Shown: piece after piece, positions 45,616 through 55,600 of the stretch
Layout: every line of letters begins with the position of its first letter
Position numbering within the stretch: position 1 is the stretch's first letter
Assembly: GCA_032358165.1 (NCBI GenBank)
Contig: JAALGY010000017.1
Location: 682,001 to 746,000 of the forward strand
Direction of reading: 5' to 3'
Origin: Diplosphaera chodatii
Taxonomy: Eukaryota > Chlorophyta > Trebouxiophyceae > Prasiolales > Stichococcaceae
DNA: 64,000 nucleotides
The notes under the pieces: generated by a model
The model's database searches: none
Told to the model about the DNA's origin: nothing
Seen by the model: only the letters and a program-made list of their open reading frames with translations
Program-made: the position numbers and the translations under genes

Positions 45616-48600
45616 TCACGGGGGCGGCACGGCCGCGGCGCTCAGGTGCTGCGCGATGTTCTTGAACAGGATGCCCGACCGGCGGAGCAGGCCCTCGGTG
45701 CCGGGCACCACCTGCCCGCCCGCCGTCAGCAGCTGTGCGGCGTCCAGGTGGTAGCCCAGAGACGCGATCAGCTCCGCCTGAAGTTGCAGCACCTCCACGG
45801 ATCGCTAAGTCAGCTCAACACCGCATGTGCAGCCCTCCATGCAGTTGCTTGGCAAGTATTGGCACATACAAGGCTGGCATACGCAAGGTAGAGATGCACA
45901 TGCAGGGCTACCGATGGAATTGCATCACCTGCCCAGCATTGCCCTCCGCCACACCTGTGTGTGAACGTTTCAACAGACTTCAGCCATCTTCCTTGCATGA
46001 ATATACACACGCACCACAGCATCACTGTCACTATGCACAAGATGTGGGTTGTGTTCCGGTATGCAGCAGCTAGTCACCAGGTGCTGTGCCGTCATTGGGC
46101 GGCATGGCCTGCGGGGCAGGCTGTTCCTGCCCCTCGTCTGCTGTCTCCAACTGCTGAGTGGCATCAGCAGGGTCAGCAGCAGGGCCGTCAGTAGGGAACT
46201 GTGCACTGTCTGCAGCGGCAGGTGCATCGCCACCATCATGGCCAGCAGTGATTGGGGCGGGCCCTGCTGCTGCCGGCTGCTGACTGGCATTAGCTTGGAG
46301 GTCAGTCTGAGGCTGTGTACTGTCCACAGCGGCAGGTGCATCGCCACCATCGTGGCCAGCAGTGGCGGGGGCTGTGCCTGCTGTACTGCCACCACCTGAC
46401 TGCCTCTGCAGGGCCACTCACAGCCATTGCACCATGTGTCCATCAAGATTGCAATGCTGGTGGACTACATGCTGCAGAGGAGATGCGCAGGCAGCAACAC
46501 AGGGCTGGAATTAACACATCTGACTCACCTGCCCTGCAGCAGTCTGCTCTGCATCTGCAAAACAATGCGAGGCAGTCACCCGGTTTGCCGGTGCAGGGAG
46601 CCAGGTTGCAGAATTCCGATGCAGCTGACGGAATGCACCACATCATGACAAGGACAAGATTCATCAGCAAAGCAAAGTTGTACGACAACGACTGCTACCG
46701 AGCTGCCCGCTGCTGTCCATTGAGCAGGATGGAGTTGAGATACTGACATCCGCGTGTGGCCCTGCAGTCACAGGGTAGTCTGTTGCTGAACCAGCAAAGA
46801 TATGCATATGCCAAGGTTACGTATGTACACCGGCATACCAGTGTAGCCCCAGGGCTGAGAAACCACCAGGAGGCCTGTGGTGCAAGCTGCAAAAGGGCGT
46901 GTTGATCAATTCTTCTGGTTCGATTTTGCATTGTCGCGTCCTCTCACCAGAGGAAGTGTCCGCAGCCAGAGCTGCCACCGCAGCGCATTGAGCTCGGTGC
47001 TGCTTGCAGTTTTCTTTTGCTCGCCGTGCCGAGGTGTTGCTGCCGATGACCTTGCCGCAGCCGTAGCACTGACGCGTCCAGGCAAAGGCGCTGCTGCCTG
47101 CTACGGTCTTGCAAATTCACGTCACCATTAGCAGATCCTCAACCTGGGACACCTTCGGGCCAGTTGAAAGGCCTATTGGCAAAGTCAGCAACTTCTGCCT
47201 CAGGCTGGCAAAGAGCGTCCGCCCAACGCAACAGTGAAGACAGCTATCGTCACCTTCAGGCTCTTCAGGGGTTGGTGCACAAGGCTGCTGCCGGTGTGCA
47301 CGCTGCTGCCGCGGGTCTCTGCGTGCAGGTACATGTGTGGCGGCAGCAGGCAGCTGGTGCTGCGGAGGTGGGACGGCCGCTGGGGTGTGTGCATGGCCAC
47401 CGCCGCCAGGGACAGTGGCGGCAGCAGCGTGCACAGCACCACCGCCACTGGGACCACCCTGGGGAGCATCGACCGCCGGCTGCGCCTGCACCCTGGGACG
47501 CTTGGCAGATGGGCGGCGGGGGCTGCTGCTGGGCGCACGCCGGCGCCTCCCGTTGGCTGTGGCGAGTGTGGCAGGGTCTTGCGGACTGGTCGCCGCGCTG
47601 TTCTGACTTCCCACCAGCGCCATACTCAGGGCATTGGCACCATGCACGAAGGAGCGCTTGACTTCGATGATTGGGCTGCGGCCCAGCTGCCCGCCTTGGC
47701 TGTGCCGCATCTGGCTGCAGATGCTTCGTGGCAGCTTGATGTCGTAGTCCGGTGGCACTTTCCTGGTCCAGGGCTGGCCGCCGTCAGGGTACAAGACAAT
47801 TTCTGAGGGGAGACTGCCGCCAAACAGCTCGGACAGCCTCGACCTTGGCAAGCGGGGGCGCGATTCTGGGTTGGCCCAGTCCAGAGGCAGGTACACTGCT
47901 GCATCTGTTGCGCCTGCAGCCTGCTGACTGGGGTCGCGGGGGTTTGGGTGCGCTGGCTGCTGCTCGGCCTCGGTTGTCGTGTGGGCTGCATCAGGTGTGC
48001 CATTGGCATCGCCTGCTGGCCCTGCCCTGCTGACAGGCGGCTGGCACGGAGGTGCCCATGCCACGGGTGCTGGCATGCGCTCAGTTGCAGCGGCAGCAGC
48101 AGGCCGGCTGTCGTCCGGCAGCTGGAAGATTATGCTGTTCCCGCGCCTGCCGGAGCGCAGGCTGAGTATCGTGTCCACTGGCAGCTCAGTCCTGCCCAGC
48201 TGCGCAGCAAGTGCTGCATCGATTGGCGCAAATGTTTGCTTCGGGATCGCCAAGGACCAGCTGCTGAGGTCCCGGTTGAGGCGATATAGGATGCCATTGC
48301 CTTCTGCCTGTGAAATTGAGCAGATGCAGATCCCTTTATTTGATGTCGGTGCTGATATTGTTGCTTTGGAGCCCTTGCTCGATGCAGATGTTCCCCCAAG
48401 CATATCCGCATATTGAGGCGAACACACACCTCCGCTTGTGAGCTGGTGTACAGCATCAGATTGGACGGCAACCCCTTCCCGCTGCGAGCATGCTCCGGCA
48501 GAAGACGCCTGGCATTGTCAGCACTGACCAGCAGGCGCCCAGAGCCGTGCACCTTGCCAGGGTAGCACTGCTGTGCTGAGGCATGAGGAGGCACTGGTGT

Positions 48601-48993
48601 GTGATCCTGGGACTGCGCGCCTGCGGCGAGTGGACATGGGAAGCAAGTGATCACGCCATCCGCTCTATTGCAATACGGGCTGCTCGCTGTTGTCTGTACA
48701 TGTACACAGGCTTCCTCACCACCTGGTGAGCCATCATGGTTGGCGGCGGCTTCCGACGGCTCTTCGGTGTCCTCTGAATATGTCACACCCGGCAGCACTT
48801 GGCTGGCTGGGAAGGCGGCAGGCTGCCCAGCCTCGTGCAACGCTGTGTATGGATGCTGTGCAAGCAGCGTGGTTTGCTGCGAGTCGGGCAGTGCGATGCC
48901 GACAGGGTGTGCACCAGCCGCAGGAGTGCCCATGTGGGCGCCTGGTGGTTGGGCCTCGCCCAGAGGCGCACGAAAACCGTGCCCCTCCATCAT
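45616..48993 (-). CDS. F13: modular family protein S-N-A-B-P-T (685 aa)
   Basis: Exons on -: S 48993-48723, N 48620-48430 (divergent: CYPGKVHGSGRLLV, LYTSSQAEV), A+B 48307-47254, mini-exon 46554-46529 (26 nt), extra exon 46405-46078 with an internal repeat (TAGHDGGDAPAA twice), second mini-exon 45954-45929 (26 nt), T 45777-45616 (TGA). The sum is 2058 nt, divisible by three. A: FAPIDAALAAQL, DTILSLRSGRRGNSIIFQLPDD. B: RLSELFGGSLPSEIVLY, DIKLPRSICSQMRH, IIEVKRSFVHG, NALSMAL. Basic patches RRRRAPSSSP and AKRPRV. T matches that of F1 and F2 (AELIASLGYHLDAAQLL, VPGTEGLL), although those lie on the other strand 35 kb away. The start could be either of two adjacent ATGs. Confidence 0.74.
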
Positions 48994-49675
48994 GATCACT
49001 GATGAGTGAGAGCTGCACGCTGCTGCAAGCAGTGACCGAGGTCAGCATGCAAGCTTCGAAAGCTTAAGACCATTCTAAGACTCTACAGAGTCCGCAGATT
49101 ATTCCGAGGGTGTTCCAGATCTGTGACATGATGCCCCTGGACGCTCCTTCCCTACTTCCCCTTCCCGCCTCTCATTGTGATGGGAAGGTAAAGGGTTGAG
49201 ACATGGGGCAAAGAGCCACTATATGTATAATATACGGCGGTGTTCCTATGCAGACAACTGCACAATATGGCAGCATGAGAAAGGAACGAAGGTGGAAGTG
49301 GAGCTCGTTCGAACCGATACAAGAGGCACAGCAAGATGTCGGCCTGCTTCATCACAGCTTCACGAAAAGACTTTAGCATAGGACTTTAGCCTCATTCCGC
49401 AGCCATTCGATCTTCCCTCTTGCACTGTATCCTGTTGCAATTTGTTTGCGCATTGAGTGCGTCTGCCCAGCTTACAGCCGACAAAAGTCGACTGCTGACC
49501 CGGTGGCAGCTGTACATGCCAGGTGCGGAATCAACCGTAACTGGCAGATGCATGCAGTGCTGGACTTCCTATTGATGCTGCCGATGCTTATGTGCAGCAG
49601 GCTGGGTTTGCAGTGATTGTATATGTGCTGGCAATCCATCATACACGTTCACGGGCGCAGGTGTTCCTCTGCAGG
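48994..49675. other. Divergent intergenic region between F13 and F14
   Basis: Head-to-head spacing of about 680 bp. Contains AT-rich TATA-like text at about 49218-49235 (ctatatgtataatatacgg) that could serve F14. No coding exon recognised. Confidence 0.45.
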
Positions 49676-52600
49676 ATGGCTCACGACCGGCTGCCTTGCG
49701 ATCCACGTCGGTTCATCGGGACAGTGACAGCCCCAACGCCACCCCCTGCTGGGAGCACCCAAGCTTGCAGCACACCTGCGGCCGGGGCTTGGCCGCCAAT
49801 GGGTCATGCATTTCATGCACCGCAGCAACCAGCGCCCCTTGCTCCGCATCATCAGCAGGCACTTGCTGCTCACAGCCAGCATGGAGGTGGTCAGCCCGCT
49901 GCTGGCTTCCCTCGCCCCATGCCTGCCAGGCCCAGCGACCCTGGTGACACTTGCACCCTGCGTCCTTCAGTATGACTTTGGCAGTTTGCGGTGGTCAACC
50001 TCGTGGATGATGGAGTCTGCAGCTTGCACAGTGGGCAGTCTTGCAGACGATCCAAGTTCATACAATCTGCAGGAACTTTCGCCATCTACCAGCCAGGGCA
50101 CTGTTGGCCGGGTATCATGTCGCCAGCACAGCTGGCACCGCCGGGCATGCCCTCAGATGGGCACCGGGCTGCCGCGGCAGACAGGCTAGCAGCTGCCGCA
50201 AGCCCTGCGCACCGCAACCCACCACCGCCCGCACCATCGCCTGCGCCTCCGCCATTCCTGCGTCCCCAGCCGCTGCACATCCCTCCACCTGCGCCTACAC
50301 CTCCGCCAGTCCTACGTCCTCAGCCGCCGAGCGTCCCACCACCCACGCCTCCGCCAACCCCGCCACCCCAGCCGCCTTGCGTTCCTCCACCTGCGCCTCT
50401 GCCACTCCCGCGTCCCTGGCCGCGGTGCAGCCCTCAGCCTGCGTCTCTGTCATTCCCGCTGCCTTGGCCGCGGCGCAGCCCTCCACCAAAGCTGCAGCCG
50501 ATCCCGCGTCCCTGGTTGCCGCGCATCCCTCCACCTGCGCCTCCACCCTCGACGCCACTGCAGCAGCCGCCCTCAGCACCACCTGCATCACCAAAAGGCA
50601 CGGGCCAGAAGGTGGCAGCAGATGCGCACGCTGCCGCCAGTGCGCAGCAGATGCAGAATCAGGCTGTGGGTGGTCCATGTGGACATCTGTCAGCGGAGCG
50701 TGGCACTAGCAGCCCGGTGCTCACCAACAGCGCCCGGGGCGTCTCTGGCGTGGCCAGCCTGCCATCTCCAACTGAGCCGCTGCCCGCACAGACTGCAGGG
50801 AAGATATGCTTCACCTGGCCCACGAGCAGCTCTGCCGCGTCCGTCCCGCAGCGGACAGCTGGTTCTGCAGCCATGCAGCCACCCTCACCGCCTGCTGTGC
50901 AAGGCCGACAGGCCCCTGCCGGTAAGGGCTCAATTGACGCTGCTCCTGATAACTGCATGAGCTAATGTGCTGCCCTTCAGTTGCCATTGCAGGATGTTCA
51001 CTCCATATGTAGGTTGCCAGTACCATCCCAGGAGCGGCTGAGGTTAACTGGGTGGTGCTTCTGCAGGTGTGGCTCGAGCAGCTGCAGTGCAGGTGAGCAG
51101 GTAACGCTGGCAACCGTGTCCGGATGCTTGCATGCTGATGCGCCAGCTCACTGAAACCTAGCTTTCTTTACAAGTTCTGCCATTAAACTACCTATAGTGC
51201 CTTTTCATATTGGTGACCAGAAGCTCATGAACCACCACAAGCTCCAGAAGCTGACTGCAGGTGGCGCCTGTAGCATGTGCACCCGATGCTCTCATCCGCA
51301 ATGGCGGCGATGCGGCTGTTCTGGCGGCTGTGACACCCCCGCCGCACGATGAGCTTGCTGCCGGCTCTCAGGCAGCTGCCGATGGAGGCTCATTGCAGTC
51401 TGCCCCCATGCAGCAGGCACCTCAGACTCCTGTGGCAGCTTCAGAGGCCTCCGCAGGTGCGGGTTGCCTGTGCCCGCTCGCATTTCGCCTGTGCAATTGC
51501 TTATCGTCGATGTGTCTGGCATTTGCTTCGGACACACCTTGACAGCTGAGTGCGAAGGCTAAACAAACTGGCAGACATGGCAGCATTCTGGGACTGCGCA
51601 GGTGGGGCCCAGAATGGCCCAGGTGTGGCCCAGAATGGGCAGGTGAGGCAGCTGTGCTGCCAGGTTCACCCTTGTTCGTTGCCCTGTCTGCTGATCTTGA
51701 TAGTGTATTTGCTATCCTGCATTGTCATGTCATAGCAGTGCAGCATGCTCTTGCAGGTGGATGCTCCGACTGGTGTCCCTGCCAGTAGTGGTGTTGCTGC
51801 TGGCAGTACAAAGGGTGCTGCAGCTGCTTCAATGTCTCGCGGTGATGGCAGCAGTGCATTCACAGCGGCAAATGCCCTGCTGCCGCAGCGCTGTCATGTG
51901 GCTGAAGTGCCTCAGCAGCAAGAAGAAGATGAACAAATGCCCGAGGTTGCGCCCATGCGCATGCAACGATTAGCAAAACCCGCTGCACCAATGTCCTCAC
52001 TGACTCTACCAGGTGTGGGGTTCTCAGCTGTGCCACTCATAATCCTGTATTCCGTAGCATCCAGTATTTCACCATGCAATGCTGCTGCTTGTGACCCCGA
52101 GACATTCGTGAATGTGCCCTTGAACACATCTGCAGCTTTCGATGTCCGCAGGTGTGGATCAGGATGTTGCAGATGTGGTGGAGCAGCTGTGCTGCCAGTT
52201 GGCCGATGCCCCATCGGAGAACGCTCCAGACAACAGCATGTCGGCAGCAGAAGCACCCTCAACTGGCCACGCATCGGTCCATCTACAGCAACCTCCGCCA
52301 TGTGCTGAGCAGAGCAACGCACTGGACAGTCCGCCACGGGATGGAGGTTATCAGCTTGCTGCTCCCCCTGCAAGCCCCCTGCCAACGGCACTAGCAACGG
52401 ATCTTCCAGAGCCCAGCAGCAGAGCCACATCAAAGGCCAGCGCTGCAGGGCCTGGTCGCTCCGGTAGGCAGGCAGGCCCTGCCATGTGCAGCTATTGTTA
52501 TCACCATTGCTTATTGTGAGCAGTGTTCAAGACCATTAACAACAGTGATGAGCGACATGCAAAGCTGTCACTGCTTTCAACATGCAGGCGAGGGTACTCA

Positions 52601-55600
52601 GGAGCAATCACCAAAGGGTGCCAGCAGCTCACAGCCTACTGGCAATGCTGGTGGCAGCTTGTGCGGGGGCAGCCTGGGAAGTGCGCCTCAGCAGCTGCCA
52701 GCGCAAATCACACAGTCTGGCAGTTGCAGCCGGCAGGCTGCTGCGACGGGCCTGGCCACCGTCTCTGTGCCTCTCGAGCCCAGCAATCCCAGCAATGACG
52801 TGCGCGTGCCGGGGCGGCACATCGTGGAGCTGTTCGGTGGGAAACCGCCCAAAGCCGTCAGCTTGTACTTGCCGGGCGCCAACGAGGCATGCAGGGTGCC
52901 AGTGCAGCCGGACGCCCTCATCAAGCTGCCCAAAGGCGCCTACAGCCAGATGCAGCGTCACCTGCAGCAGACGGCTGGCGCGCAGCCCAGCGGCATCCTC
53001 GAGCTCAGGCGCCTGAATCGGCACGGCAGGCTCAGCCCTTATGCCGTCAGTGTGCGCCTGCTGCCAGACCGCAAGCGCACAGCAGCAGGGGCGCCAGTGG
53101 CAGACACCCAGGTCACAGGGGAGTGCTCACATGAACTCAGTGGCGCGGCCCTCTGCAATTCAGCAAAGCGCTGCAAGCTGTCGACGCAGGGGGTTCAGAG
53201 CAATGGCAGTGCAGTGTGTGCAGCCGCAGACACCAGCCCCCAAGCTGGCCACAATGCAAGTGTGGTCGATGCAGCTTTGGCACTGCAGCAGCGGGACCGG
53301 CCAGCTGCCCCCAATGAACCAGCTGGACCACGCAGCGGCCTGGAGCAGCCCGCAGTTACGCAGACAGCCGCACAAAGAGTGCAGCCTGCCGAGCCAAGCT
53401 TGCACAGGCCCGACGCTCTGGCACATGGCCGCCCAGGCCAGGTGAAGCACCTGCGCGGCCAGGCTGTGGAGTTGCTGCTCACGCTATATGTCGCCAGCAG
53501 AATAGGTATCAAGACCGCCAAACCTCCCAATGTCACCACTGACATACACTGCTGGTGTTTTCGACGCAGCCTGATCACGGGCGTTCCGGCGGCAGCGGGG
53601 GTTCAGCCATGCAGCATCTGGTGAGGGGTGCCGGCAGCCCAGGGCGGTTCAGCCCCGCCAGCGGCGCCTTCAGCGGCGGAGGCGGCCCAGCTGCAGAACA
53701 GTTGCCAGCCCAGCACATGGAGGACACCAGCAGCACAGACTTCCGGCCAGCCAGCAGCCACCCACCAACATACCTCAGGCGCAAGCAGCTCAACATCCGG
53801 GTGCCCAAGCGGGTGTTGCGGCTTCAATACGGCAATGGCAGACACTCCATCCCATTCGTCACGAACCTTCATCTGCTGCCCAGCGGTCGGAAGCTTGGCA
53901 AGGTCATCAGGACACGGCGGCAGGACGGTTGGGACCGCATCATACCCGACATACAATCACAGATCAACCAGCAGCTGCAGCAGAGCACTGGCGAGCCGCC
54001 AAGCGGCACCAACATCCTTCTGCTCCACCGCTTAGAGCGGGGTGGCGTCCTCAGCAACAGCATGGGCATTCGGCTCCTGGGCAGCCACGAGCACACGCCA
54101 GCAGTCGTGACTGAGGCGGACAACCACGCTGATGCTCAGTACATGAGCAAGCGTGCGGCCGACATCAGGGCGGCCAAGCAGCGCAAAGTGCAGCCCCCGG
54201 CAGCGCCTGCGACGCCACCTGACCCAGCGTGGCTTGCGCTGGTTGGTGGGCCCGCAGACGCAGCTGACGATGTCGTGCCCAGCACCGGCAGACTGGCAGC
54301 AGCCCCGGCAGCTGCCACACCTGCTGCAGCATGGCTCACGATCGGCGGCGGTCCAGTGGCCGCAGGTGCTGCTGCCGCTCCCAGCTGTGCTGAGGTGGCA
54401 GCGCCCCCCGCAGCTGCTACACCTGCTGCAACGTGGCTCACGCTCGACGGCGGTCCAGTAGCTGCCGCCGCTGCTGCTGATCCCGGCTGTGGCGACATGG
54501 CAGCGCCACCCGCAGCTGCCACACCTGCTGGCAGCCTTCAACTCGCAGATTCTCAAGGAGGCTTGCAGCCACCAGGGCAGCGTGCTGCAACGCGACCGCA
54601 GGATGGTGCAGGTGAGCTCTGGCACGTTGCGTTCCATGGAAATCTGCTGTGCTTCGGCCCTGGTGTTGCGCTCATGAGCGCATGTTGCATGGCGAAGCAA
54701 GTGTCCATACTCTGGCACTAATGTGATTTTGTGCATGCTGCAGCTGCGCCCAGTCTCACCATTGGGCAGGTGAATCAGATGTGAGATCTGCAAGCCCTGT
54801 GCCGTCCACGTCTCATGTGCTGCATGTGTCAGCAGCAGGCCTACCCTAAGCACCAGAAGGTTGCAAGTGCAGGCGGCATCTACGGCTGGTGCCTCACCCA
54901 GTCCCTCTGGTGGCAGGAGGGCACCGCAGGCCGGTGCCACCCACTTCTTCTGCCATGGGAACTGGGCGACTGTCACGACAGCTGGGGCACATCCGGCGGC
55001 GGCCGCAGGCGAAGGACGGCGGCATTTTGCAACTTTGCTGCAGGCGGCAAGGCACCCTGGGCCATCCCCGCAGGCCCCAGCAGGTGAAATATCTGCAACT
55101 CCTCCGCTACCTCTTGCACACTGCTGCACAACCTATTATTTGCTCAAAGAGCTGACTTGCATTGGCCAACAGCATGTTGTCAACCGGACCAGGATGTGCA
55201 GGGCTCTAAGCACACTGAACACCGAGAGTTGCCATCATTTCAACCATGGATGTGCAGTTCATTGAGATGCCGCTGCTTCCATTCTCTAGGACAACGTGCT
55301 CAGCACGATCCACACCATGTCAGCAGTTTGGAGCCAGCCGGCACTATCATCGGCGGCCTTCTGCCGGACCTGCGGCCAGAAGAGCCTACACCCGGCGTGG
55401 CGCAGCAATGCACTGCAGCTGCTGCACTGGCTAATTTGCACTCGCTTGCCAGGGACCCGCAAATGGAGCCAGCAGAGGTGGGCTGTGGATGCAATGTTTG
55501 CAATCATCAAATGCACCTGCTTGTACGCACAGAGCGACGATGCACGTGGTAATCGCGTCCTGCACTCCCCAGATCGGCAGCAGTGCAGTAATATGGCGTT

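Noticed and set aside
19606..48307. A or B module as a plant B3 DNA-binding domain
   Set aside because: A short L-P-K and alternating hydrophobic pattern is suggestive, but the order and the conserved B3 residues do not line up by eye. Left as unrecognised.
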